Source of the DNA: Aurantibacillus circumpalustris
GTDB taxonomy: Bacteria; Bacteroidota; Bacteroidia; B-17B0; Aurantibacillaceae
Length of the DNA stretch: 64,000 nt
Assembly (NCBI RefSeq): GCF_029625215.1
Contig: NZ_CP121197.1
Coordinates: forward strand, 4,154,001-4,218,000
Direction of reading: 5' to 3'
This document shows positions 56,622 to 64,000 of the stretch, piece by piece. The position numbers and the translations under genes are program-made. The notes under the pieces are model-generated. The model was given only the letters and a program-made list of their open reading frames with translations, ran no database searches and was not told the origin of the DNA. Within the stretch, counting starts at the first letter, position 1; the number at the start of each line of letters is the position of its first letter.

Positions 56622-58745
56622 TTATTTAATAATAACCAGTTTTTTAGCACCGAGTAATTTATCTTGTTGATATAAATTTAGTAAATAAACTCCATTATTC
56701 AAACTGCTCAGGTTTATTTCGCAGCTTTTATCACAGCGTTGCTTTATAAACACTTTACCTGCTAAATCTACAATCTCAATAAAAACATTTTCTAATGTAT
56801 CGTCATTTTGAACCGTTATTTTTTCTGAAGCAGGGTTCGGGAATACCCGGATTATTTTTTCATTTATTGAAGAAATTGTACTTGACAATTCGTTAGTTTG
56901 TAAATTGGCACGTCTTTCACTTTCCTCTTCTTCTTCCTCTGGATCAAATCCAACGGGCTGAAGAGTTACTTCGTATTCTCTCTCAAAATAAACTCCCGCT
57001 AAGAGCCCTTTAATATATGTATCCAGTAAAGGTTTATCACTACCAGCTTTACTTTTTAAATAAAGCCTTACGTCATCATCAGCACGCATAGTTTCTATGT
57101 ATTCCTGATCACTTTGAAGGTTGAGAATATGTCCAAATACATCACAAAGGTCTTCGTTAGCAGGATCAGTATTTAAAGTGCTAATTAAATCTGCAGCAAT
57201 TGTGAAGTTTCCTGTGGCAATGGCTACATCTACCAATTTATAAGCACTATTAGGGAGTTCGTTGAGAGCATAAATTGCAGCAATGCTGTCGAAAGCAATG
57301 CCTGTGGTGTCGTCTAAAAACCGACGGATTTTCTCATTGTCTAACAAGCCTAATTCGTTATGCGCCATCGTTAGCTGGCCCAAAATAATTGCTCGGTCGC
57401 TAAATTTATTTTGGTTCAATTGCAGGTCTTCTAGGGTGCTTTGAAGCGGAGCACCAAAACCAAGGGTTTGGATGTATGCCCAAACTTCAGGACTTACTGG
57501 TCCGTTTTTCGAGAATAGGTCTTCAATCTGCGTATCACTTAAACCACTTGTACCAAAAAAAGCTAGTAGTACCGTATCGCTTAAAAAATCTTTGCCGATT
57601 AAGGTGTCAAAAATAGCCGTGGCACTATTGCTCGGGTCAAACATATCAAGAAGAAGTATCGTATTTCCACCATCGAGTTTGTTATCAAAATCAGATTTTA
57701 AAACACTGATATTATAGCGATTGGTACTGGCATTATCATTAAGCGCTGCCATCGAAAAATTCTGGTGTTGGCTTACTGTGCACCAAACAGATTTTTGGTT
57801 GATTGTGGGCGGTCCGCTTACATCGGTTACTTCTAAAGGATTGCTACAGGGTGGTGTTGGATGGTACTGTGCTCCTTGAAAAGAGCCGTGCATGGTTGAA
57901 AAATTATTCTGGGTACTCACGTAAAACTTATTTTCGTCACTACAGTTAACAGTACCGTATGTGTTTCTAACATTGTCTACTTCTTGCAAATTGGCAAGTC
58001 CTTGCGTAGTAGAAACGCCACCCGGTTGGTATGGGATGGGGCAGCCAAGGCAATTTGCCCCTTGATAAGCAGATTGCACACCTATGTTGTATTTGCAGTT
58101 AGCCTGGAAGTCGTTACAATTCATTACAAGGCCAGTACCATTTGTTGTGGTATTGTCGTAATTAATATTTTGAGCCCAAATGCATTGTTGATGGTACATA
58201 AATGTGTTATTGTAAATGCTATTTGCACCAGGGCCACTGTTGTTCACAAACACGCCACCGCTTAAAGAAGCGTTTATCCCGTAAAACGTATTGTTTTCAA
58301 CAACATAGCCATCACAACCGTCAAGGTATAGACCAAACGATACATGCGTTGTACTACCAATATGTTTTACACTTTTTAAATCGCAATTTATAATTTGGCT
58401 ACCATAATTTCCAGAAATATAAATGTTTCCGAAACCGTCATTCGGACTAGCTTGTTGATTAAATTTTGCATGAATTATTTTACTTGGCGAATTCAATAAC
58501 CAACTATTAATAAAAACACCATATTTAAATCCGTTAAACTGGTTTTGCGTTGTAATTCCAACGCAGTTATTACCAGAAGTATTTGTGCAGTGGTCTTTAA
58601 GATTAACTGATCCGTTAATACATCTTACTCCTATAGAGCTTGCTTTAATTTTTTCTTCAAAATAACAACCTAATATATCTAATAAAGGCGGTCTTGAATT
58701 TTTAGCTAAAATTAAAAAGTAGTTTTTGCAGTCTAATTTTATCAC
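56622..58745 (-). CDS. Beta-helix protein with T9SS type A domain, apparently 5'-truncated
   Basis: 707 residues from GTG 58745. An in-frame TAA lies directly upstream and no signal peptide is found, so the N-terminus looks lost. Residues about 60-220 are parallel-beta-helix-like (GLYLDGCDGYVVENNTFYG, GPGANSIYNNTFMY). A helical, acidic middle (about 360-615) includes EEEEESERR. The type A sorting domain (about 625-707) has VFPNPASEKITV and ends AKKLVIIK. Without a signal peptide it cannot reach T9SS, so it may be a pseudogene, or the true start may be displaced by a frameshift upstream. Its last codons were duplicated with the downstream genes. Confidence 0.7.
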   Translation of the reverse strand: MIKLDCKNYFLILAKNSRPPLLDILGCYFEEKIKASSIGVRCINGSVNLKDHCTNTSGNNCVGITTQNQFNGFKYGVFINSWLLNSPSKIIHAKFNQQASPNDGFGNIYISGNYGSQIINCDLKSVKHIGSTTHVSFGLYLDGCDGYVVENNTFYGINASLSGGVFVNNSGPGANSIYNNTFMYHQQCIWAQNINYDNTTTNGTGLVMNCNDFQANCKYNIGVQSAYQGANCLGCPIPYQPGGVSTTQGLANLQEVDNVRNTYGTVNCSDENKFYVSTQNNFSTMHGSFQGAQYHPTPPCSNPLEVTDVSGPPTINQKSVWCTVSQHQNFSMAALNDNASTNRYNISVLKSDFDNKLDGGNTILLLDMFDPSNSATAIFDTLIGKDFLSDTVLLAFFGTSGLSDTQIEDLFSKNGPVSPEVWAYIQTLGFGAPLQSTLEDLQLNQNKFSDRAIILGQLTMAHNELGLLDNEKIRRFLDDTTGIAFDSIAAIYALNELPNSAYKLVDVAIATGNFTIAADLISTLNTDPANEDLCDVFGHILNLQSDQEYIETMRADDDVRLYLKSKAGSDKPLLDTYIKGLLAGVYFEREYEVTLQPVGFDPEEEEEESERRANLQTNELSSTISSINEKIIRVFPNPASEKITVQNDDTLENVFIEIVDLAGKVFIKQRCDKSCEINLSSLNNGVYLLNLYQQDKLLGAKKLVIIK

Positions 58746-58867
58746 TTATTTATTTCATTTTTTATCCAGCATTTCAATTAGATTAGTTTTCATATTGCTA
58801 ACCGTCGCACATGCATATACAAAAATTATCGCACACTCGTTTTTCGAAATTACGTGCTGCGACAAAA

Positions 58868-59120
58868 CAACCTTTGTGAAACTCCTTTACTCTGCTTCCT
58901 CTGTGGTTAAAAGAAGCGCTATCTTTGAGCACTTAACCGCAGAGTTTCGCAGAGCTAAAACACAATACTTTAATAAAATTTCTGTGCGACTCTTTTACTC
59001 CCGCGCCTCTGTGGTTAAAAGAAGCGCTATCTTGAGCACCTAACCGCAGAGTTTCACGGAGTTTTTATCCTCTACTCAGTGGAACTTCCTTCCTCCCGTG
59101 CCTCTGTGGTTAAAAAAGCG
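58868..59120. repeat. Dispersed CTCTGTGGTTAA / TTAACCGCAGAG palindromic repeats, 2.5 copies
   Basis: Two units (starting about 58868 and 58980) contain CCTCTGTGGTTAAAAGAAGC, then GCTATCTT-(T)GAGCAC, then TTAACCGCAGAGTTTC or CTAACCGCAGAGTTTC. The arms can pair with one mismatch. A half copy follows at 59095-59115. Related pieces lie at 51436 and 62640. The rest of the 58746-59136 gap shows no gene. Confidence 0.75.
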
Positions 59121-59136
59121 GGAAACAATCCCATCA

Positions 59137-61575
59137 CTAAAATTTATAGTTATACCCAATCCTTACCACCTGTGTTTCATAATAATCTGCACTATAATAT
59201 TTAAAATCTTTTCCCTGAATCTCTTTTTTAATTTGCATCGTGTTTAATAAATCTGTTGCATTTAAAAACACTTCGCCTTTTCCTTTTTGAATTTGTTTCT
59301 TAACACCAATATCCAGAGAAAAACGTGTGTTTATTTTCCCTTGTGGAATTAAATCAGGTGCTAAATAAATTGCAGCTAATTGAACATCCCATTTATTCTT
59401 TAAGTGCACAATACCGTTAAATTTTGCGTTATAGGAAATGACACTTTGTTTCTCCGCAGTAAATGTATTGACAACTGGATATTTATTCTCAACAGTAAAA
59501 GGATCGATAATATTTTGGTAGCCATTAAAATTCACGTTAAACGAAAACCATTTTTTAATATCCTGTGAAAGCAATAACTCCAAACCTGTGTTATAACTTT
59601 TGTTGGCGTTTTGCATAATAGAATAAATTAAGGTACTTCCCGGAATTGTAGAAGCAATGCGCGTAATTGTTCCTTGCGCTGATCTGTGATAAGCAGCTGC
59701 ATAAACATAACCGTTCTTCCAACTTTTTTTATAACCCAGTTCATACAAATTTGTAAACTGCGGATTTAAAGCAGGATTTCCTACCTTAATAATTTCAGCA
59801 TCATCGTATTTAGGAAAGATGCGAATATCCACTTCATTCGGTCTATCCACACGTCTGTTATAAAAAGCACTAATTTTACTATTACTTGTGATTTTATATC
59901 CCAAACGAACATTTGGAAATGGTTGCGTATAATTATATCCATTGCTTTTGTACGTGTTGTGGTTTGGATTGACCTCATAATTCACATTCACATATTCAAT
60001 CCTTAAACCTGCTTCCAATTCAAATTTTTTATTTTCTAACACATAGTTTCCATAAAGAGCAGGAATGGTTTCTTCATAATTAGCCCAACCACCCGCGTTT
60101 GTATCTAAAGGTGAATTTAAGCCAGGAATAAATTGCATATTGGTCGGAATATTACGGTACCTGAATTTTACCCCACCCTCTACTCTGCCGTATTTTAAAG
60201 GCTTAACATAGTCCATTGTGAAATCTGTAACGTGTTCATCAGACAATAATTTAAAAGCATCAAAGCCAGAATAACTTGGAAGAATGTTTGTGAAATTATA
60301 TTTCTCATCTTCACGGTGAAAAGTATAGTTTAATCCCAAACTTAAATGATGTCCTGGTTGTTTGTACTTGTGTACATAAGTTCCCGAAGCCGTTACTGTG
60401 GTTTTCAATTCGTCTTCTAAAAATTTCCATAAACGTTGTTGATCTGATAAATCCCTGTTATAAAAAGGTTCATCACCATTGTCTAAAATATGTTCTGAGC
60501 TATACAAAGCAGATAGACTAAATTGATTGAACTCGTTGGGCATCCAATCAAAGCCTGCCTTAGCAGTTCCAATAGTTGTATTTCTATTCCGTTTTGTTTG
60601 CTGACGAATTACTTGTCCGTCATTATAATACCGATCCACAAACTCATTTTTATTGAGTGTGTGTGTTAAAAGATAATCACCCTGCGCAAATATATTTAGC
60701 TTGTTTTTTCTGTAGTTTAAAGAAAGTGAAGGATTAACTTTTGGCGTATTTTGATATTGAGGTCTAATGCCTGGTAAATTATCTTTCTTAATCCACAGAG
60801 CCCCTAGTCCACCAGCCAGACCAACTTTTCCATTAAAGCCTTCTTGTTTATTTTTCTTATAAATAATATTGATAATTCCTGCTGTACCATTCGCATCATA
60901 TTTTGCAGATGGATTATTTATAATTTCTATTTTATCGATAGCCGAAGCGGGAATATTGTCAAGACTTGTTTGATTACCGAAACCCGTTAAAGCGGTTTGT
61001 TTACCATCAATCAACACAACAACCTTATCGCTTCCACGAATCTGAACTTTACCATCTTGTGTTGTTACGCCGGGAAGATTTTGAATAGCTTGAAGAATTG
61101 TTCCACCTTGCTGACTCACATTGTTTTCAAGCGTAAACACTTTTTTATCCATTTTGCCAGTTACTTCATCTTGCTTGGCACTCACTTCTATTTCACTGAG
61201 TACATTCGCATCATCCAATAAAGTAATAACACCCACATCATAAAATTTATTTAGCGTACCAATGAATAAAGATTGTTTATTTGTTTGATAAGCGATAAAG
61301 GACGTTTCCAGAATATATTTTCCGGGCACAACTTTGGAAATCACAAAACGACCTTCTTCGTTGCTAATGCTACCAGCTACTAAACTACTATCTGATTCTT
61401 TTTTCAAAGCCACATTCACATAAGCCAATACACCGTTTTTATCCTTTACTTGTCCCGAAATAGAAATATCGGCTTGCCCAGAAATTTGAGTGAAAAGAAA
61501 AATAAATGTGAGAAAGAATATTAAGTGTGGAATTTTATAGAATCCATTTCTTTTAGCTGAGAGTTCGTGTTTCAT
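59137..61575 (-). CDS. TonB-dependent-receptor-like outer-membrane beta-barrel protein (OMP_b-brl_3 type)
   Basis: 812 residues. Signal peptide about 1-33. A carboxypeptidase-regulatory-like domain (36-115: ISGQVKDKNGVLAYVNVAL) is followed by a plug domain (about 130-235: LQAIQNLPGVTTQDGKVQIR, NPSAKYDANGTAGIINIIYK) and the barrel (240-812), ending in Phe (VVRIGYNYKF). No TonB box can be assigned. This family imports or binds ligands at the outer membrane; the ligand is unknown. It is divergent from a response regulator/kinase pair. Its -7 element is only 4 bases before the ATG, and a tandem CTTAAG site sits just upstream. Confidence 0.92.
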   Translation of the reverse strand: MKHELSAKRNGFYKIPHLIFFLTFIFLFTQISGQADISISGQVKDKNGVLAYVNVALKKESDSSLVAGSISNEEGRFVISKVVPGKYILETSFIAYQTNKQSLFIGTLNKFYDVGVITLLDDANVLSEIEVSAKQDEVTGKMDKKVFTLENNVSQQGGTILQAIQNLPGVTTQDGKVQIRGSDKVVVLIDGKQTALTGFGNQTSLDNIPASAIDKIEIINNPSAKYDANGTAGIINIIYKKNKQEGFNGKVGLAGGLGALWIKKDNLPGIRPQYQNTPKVNPSLSLNYRKNKLNIFAQGDYLLTHTLNKNEFVDRYYNDGQVIRQQTKRNRNTTIGTAKAGFDWMPNEFNQFSLSALYSSEHILDNGDEPFYNRDLSDQQRLWKFLEDELKTTVTASGTYVHKYKQPGHHLSLGLNYTFHREDEKYNFTNILPSYSGFDAFKLLSDEHVTDFTMDYVKPLKYGRVEGGVKFRYRNIPTNMQFIPGLNSPLDTNAGGWANYEETIPALYGNYVLENKKFELEAGLRIEYVNVNYEVNPNHNTYKSNGYNYTQPFPNVRLGYKITSNSKISAFYNRRVDRPNEVDIRIFPKYDDAEIIKVGNPALNPQFTNLYELGYKKSWKNGYVYAAAYHRSAQGTITRIASTIPGSTLIYSIMQNANKSYNTGLELLLSQDIKKWFSFNVNFNGYQNIIDPFTVENKYPVVNTFTAEKQSVISYNAKFNGIVHLKNKWDVQLAAIYLAPDLIPQGKINTRFSLDIGVKKQIQKGKGEVFLNATDLLNTMQIKKEIQGKDFKYYSADYYETQVVRIGYNYKF

Positions 61576-61579
61576 AAAG

Positions 61580-61616
61580 CAAAGTTACATGCACAATCTT
61601 AAGTAAATCTTAAGTA
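61580..61616 (-). promoter_or_regulatory. Promoter of the TonB-receptor-like gene with tandem CTTAAG site
   Basis: Minus strand: CTTAAG (61609-61614), five bases, CTTAAG (61598-61603), ten bases, TAACTTTG (61580-61587; exact -7 consensus), four bases, ATG. The 11-base period is that expected for a tandem OmpR/PhoB-family site. The transcript would be nearly leaderless. Confidence 0.75.
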
Positions 61617-61763
61617 GAAGAATAAAACCTTAAATTAAAGTTTAAAAATATCTCTTTCTACTATCTAGTTACAAGAGTTTAGTAGGCCCGCGAATCCCTA
61701 CTACTTAAACCACATTGGCACATAGGGTAAATAGAAAAGAAAAATACAGAAGTTTCAGATAAG

Positions 61764-61804
61764 AACACATAGAATGTGAAGCAAAGCTTCACATTCTATG
61801 TGTT
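61764..61804. repeat. Perfect 19-base inverted repeat
   Basis: Arms AACACATAGAATGTGAAGC (61764-61782) and its exact reverse complement (61786-61804), loop AAA. It lies midway between the divergent receptor and regulator genes. No T tract fits a terminator. Flanking CACATAGGGTAAAT (about 61711) and CCTATGTGGTTAAAT (about 61834) suggest a REP-like element. Confidence 0.75.
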
Positions 61805-61913
61805 ACTATGTTATGCGTTTCAGTTGTTCCTATCTTCCTATGTGGTTAAATATTAATACAGAAGGTTTAGAAAATATAATTCAGATGCTCTTAATTCGGA
61901 AACGAAAGAAATC

Positions 61914-61948
61914 CTTTAGAATATCTTAAGATTTAGAGGCTATATTTG
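61914..61948 (+). promoter_or_regulatory. Promoter of the response regulator gene with tandem CTTTAG-CTTAAG site
   Basis: CTTTAG (61914-61919), five bases, CTTAAG (61925-61930), ten bases, TATATTTG (61941-61948; exact -7 consensus), three bases, ATG at 61952. The layout equals that of the receptor and PepSY-like promoters, suggesting autoregulation. The mRNA would be leaderless or nearly so. Confidence 0.75.
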
Positions 61949-61951
61949 TGT

Positions 61952-62632
61952 ATGAAAATTCTGTTGATTGAGGACGAAGCCGAACTTAGAAAATCGATTA
62001 AGTTGTACTTACATCAGGAAGGATATGTGGTTGAGTCGGCGAATGATTATGTAAAAGCTCTGGAAAAAATATCCATTTACGAATACGATTGCATTTTGGT
62101 AGATATAACCTTGCCCAAGGGTAGCGGACTTGACATTGTTCGGGAATTAAAAAAAGAGAACTCTAAAGCCGGAGTCATTATTATATCAGCAAAGAACTCA
62201 TCAGATGACAAAGTAAGTGGTCTGGATTTGGGTGCAGATGACTACCTCGTTAAGCCCTTTAGTTTAGCTGAACTGAATTCTCGTATCAAGGCTTTGAATC
62301 GAAGAAAAAGTTTTGACGGCAACAAAACGATTGAAATAAATGAAATAAAAATTATTCCTGACGAAAGGCATGTAAGTGTAAACGGAGAAACAGTAAACCT
62401 TACCTCAAAAGAATACGCTCTTTTACTTTTTTTTATTAGTAATAAAAACCGTGTACTTTCTAAAAACAGTATTGCCGAACACTTGTGGGGCGACGATTCT
62501 GATCAAATGGATAGTCACGATTTTATCTACGTCCATCTGCGTAATCTTCGGAAAAAATTAACCGAAAAAGGCTGTACAGATTATGTACAAACTATTTATG
62601 GGATTGGTTATAATTTTAAGGTGAATTTATGA
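61952..62632 (+). CDS. OmpR/PhoB-family response regulator
   Basis: 226 residues from ATG 61952. A TTG at 61946 would add two residues but lies inside the -7 element. The receiver (1-118) has Glu7-Asp8, Asp51 in CILVDITLP and Lys in LVKPF. The winged-helix DNA-binding domain spans about 130-226 with VNLTSKEYALLLFFI and YVHLRNLRKKL, ending IYGIGYNF. Such proteins bind two direct half-sites about one helical turn apart, which matches the tandem CTTwAG sites in its own promoter and in two others. The cognate kinase is encoded 209 bases downstream. Confidence 0.95.
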   Translation: MKILLIEDEAELRKSIKLYLHQEGYVVESANDYVKALEKISIYEYDCILVDITLPKGSGLDIVRELKKENSKAGVIIISAKNSSDDKVSGLDLGADDYLVKPFSLAELNSRIKALNRRKSFDGNKTIEINEIKIIPDERHVSVNGETVNLTSKEYALLLFFISNKNRVLSKNSIAEHLWGDDSDQMDSHDFIYVHLRNLRKKLTEKGCTDYVQTIYGIGYNFKVNL

Positions 62633-62639
62633 ATACCCG

Positions 62640-62805
62640 TTATGCAGAGTAATTTTGACGCAGAGAAACAGAGACACTGAGGCACAGAGGGAACGGTCAA
62701 AACCCAGTGAATATTTAACACAGAGAAACAGAGAGACAGAGTTACACGGAGAAATTTCAAAAACTCGGTGCCTCCGTGCCTTACTCCCTCTGAGTTATAA
62801 AAAAA
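62640..62805. repeat. Dispersed CAGAG repeat cluster between regulator and kinase
   Basis: ACGCAGAGAAACAGAGACAC, AACACAGAGAAACAGAGAG and GTTACACGGAG, then CGGTGCCTCCGTGCC and CTCCCTCTGAGTTA, are forward and inverted copies of the element seen at 58.9-59.1 kb. A small reading frame across it is translated repeat, not a gene. Confidence 0.7.
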
Positions 62806-62841
62806 CGCAGTATGATAACGGAATAAAAAACGATAATCACC

Positions 62842-64000
62842 ATGAAGTTAATCAGTAAAACTCTTTTATTCTATTTGCTTATAAGTATGCCTTTGCTGGT
62901 TATAGCCGGACTTCTTTCTTACCATTTAATTTCACAAGAAATAAAAGATGGAGTAGATGAAGCTTTGTTGAGGGAAAAACATCATCTGGAATCAGCAATC
63001 ATTAAAAGTAATGAGCCCTTGAACATTAATCTGAATGAACTCACCACAATTACAACTGCTCCAGGAAATCTAGAAGGTCATACTTTTTCTAATAAACTAA
63101 TTTACGATTCCCTAGAACAAGAAAACATAGATTATAGAATTATTAGCAGTTACTTTAAGAAAGAAAATAAAAATTATAAGCTTGAGATCCACCGTCCTAC
63201 TATGGAAGAAGAAGAATTGTTGGAAGGTTTGGTTTCGTCTTTTATACTCATTGTTTCATTTTTGGTACTCGCTTTTTTTGCACTAAGTTGGCTGTTATCA
63301 AAAACCTTGTGGAAACCGTTTTATTTGACTGTAGAAAAATTAAATGCCTACGACATAAAAAACCATTCTTTCACAAACTTTGAAAAATCTGGTACAAAAG
63401 AATTTAATTCCCTAAATGAAAGTCTGAACAAAATGACCGAAAAAATACACTCAGATTTTTTGCAACAAAAAGAATTTACAGAAAACGCATCGCACGAAAT
63501 GCAAACACCCTTAGCGGTAATAAAAGCGAACATTGGTTTGCTAATTCAATCGCCTAATTTAACAGAGCAAGAAATGGGTCAGTTGGCAGCCATTGACGAT
63601 ACAACGAAAAAACTTGCTTCGCTAAATAAAGCCTTATTGCTTCTTGCCAAAATAGAAAATAACCAGTTTAAAGAAGCGGAAATAATTGACATTGAAAAAA
63701 CAATAAGAAAAATAAAAGAAAACTTTGAAGATTTATTAGACACAAAAGAGATCAAACTAAATACTCAGATTACGAGTCCACTTTCAGTAAAAATGAACTC
63801 TGCATTGGCAGACATCTTGTTTACTAATTTATTACAAAATGCCATTCGTCATAATTTTAAAGGAGGAGAAATTAAAATTGAACTATCCACTCAAAGCATT
63901 ACAATTTCAAATACAGGAGAAAATTTAAAAGTAAAACCGGACGATTTATTTACACGCTTTAAAAAGAATGAGGCTTCGAACGAATCGATGGGACTGGGCT
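62842..64000 (+). CDS. Membrane sensor histidine kinase (cut by window end)
   Basis: 386 residues are present from ATG 62842; the frame is open to the edge. TM1 is about 7-28, a periplasmic domain spans about 29-130, and TM2 is about 135-155, followed by a HAMP-like linker. HisKA has NASHEMQTPLAVI with His218. The HATPase N-box is FTNLLQNAIRHN; the last residues seen (SNESMGLG) begin the G2 box. It is the expected partner of the OmpR-type regulator upstream. The gap between the two genes is filled with repeats, so they may not be tightly coupled. The signal is unknown. Confidence 0.92.
   Translation, partial: MKLISKTLLFYLLISMPLLVIAGLLSYHLISQEIKDGVDEALLREKHHLESAIIKSNEPLNINLNELTTITTAPGNLEGHTFSNKLIYDSLEQENIDYRIISSYFKKENKNYKLEIHRPTMEEEELLEGLVSSFILIVSFLVLAFFALSWLLSKTLWKPFYLTVEKLNAYDIKNHSFTNFEKSGTKEFNSLNESLNKMTEKIHSDFLQQKEFTENASHEMQTPLAVIKANIGLLIQSPNLTEQEMGQLAAIDDTTKKLASLNKALLLLAKIENNQFKEAEIIDIEKTIRKIKENFEDLLDTKEIKLNTQITSPLSVKMNSALADILFTNLLQNAIRHNFKGGEIKIELSTQSITISNTGENLKVKPDDLFTRFKKNEASNESMGLG

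Noticed and set aside
58726-59043. 105-residue reading frame on +
   Set aside because: It runs across the CTCTGTGG repeats and shows duplicated repeat translation, with no protein-like features.
61946-61951. TTG start of the OmpR-type regulator
   Set aside because: It lies inside the -7 promoter element; ATG 61952 begins the normal receiver sequence.
62655-62858. 67-residue reading frame on + between regulator and kinase
   Set aside because: It translates the CAGAG dispersed repeats; composition is repeat-driven and it overlaps the kinase start.

Overview
This window is AT-rich chromosomal DNA from a Bacteroidota bacterium. The evidence is the TAnnTTTG-type promoter elements, few obvious Shine-Dalgarno sequences, type IX secretion (T9SS) sorting domains of both type A and type B, PorP/SprF-family membrane proteins, a giant SprB-repeat adhesin, and an OMP_b-brl_3-type TonB-dependent-receptor-like protein. 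I cannot place it below phylum from sequence alone. No tRNA, rRNA, CRISPR array, transposase or phage gene was seen.

Region 1 (1-11.7 kb) is a signalling block. Two tandem paralogous hybrid histidine kinases (the first cut by the window edge) are followed by a REC-PAS-SpoIIE phosphatase and a REC-REC-Hpt protein, all on +. A convergent NarL-type response regulator and a huge multi-PAS HisKA_3 kinase lie on -. Several domains here have lost their phospho-acceptor: a receiver with Gly instead of Asp, and two Hpt-like tails without His.

Region 2 (11.8-34.0 kb) is a complete chemosensory system in several operons. Operon one is a secreted protein, STAS protein, CheY, CheA and CheW. Next comes an MCP with a porin. 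Then come an MCP, CheR, a histidine-less kinase-like protein, CheD, CheB, CheY and a CheC-type phosphatase. Three paralogous SpoIIAA-like proteins follow on -. The block ends with a third MCP, a porin, a short PstS-like binding protein, an EF-hand/OprB-like porin and a SiaC-domain protein. No flagellar or pilus genes are present. The neighbouring T9SS/SprB locus makes gliding or surface behaviour a possible output, but that is inference. STAS, SpoIIE, SpoIIAA-like and SiaC-like parts point to a partner-switching branch beside the phosphorelay.

Region 3 (34.6-50.3 kb) is a T9SS surface locus. A 3349-aa adhesin carries about 31 SprB repeats in two higher-order arrays and has its own PorP/SprF partner. 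A second type-B-sorted Ig-like protein has its own PorP/SprF. A PorE-like TPR/propeller protein without an OmpA domain closes the locus.

Region 4 (50.3-64 kb) is more accessory. It holds a small basic protein, a PepSY-like secreted protein, and three tandem T9SS type A paralogs that start with TTG and are each preceded by a real or ghost copy of the 3' tail of the upstream gene. It also holds a beta-helix protein without signal peptide, several dispersed palindromic repeats, and a TonB-receptor-like gene divergent from an OmpR-type regulator with its kinase (cut by the window end). Three promoters here share one architecture: CTTwAG-N5-CTTAAG-N10-TAnnTTTr. They belong to the receptor, the response regulator and the PepSY-like gene, which suggests a small regulon of this two-component system.
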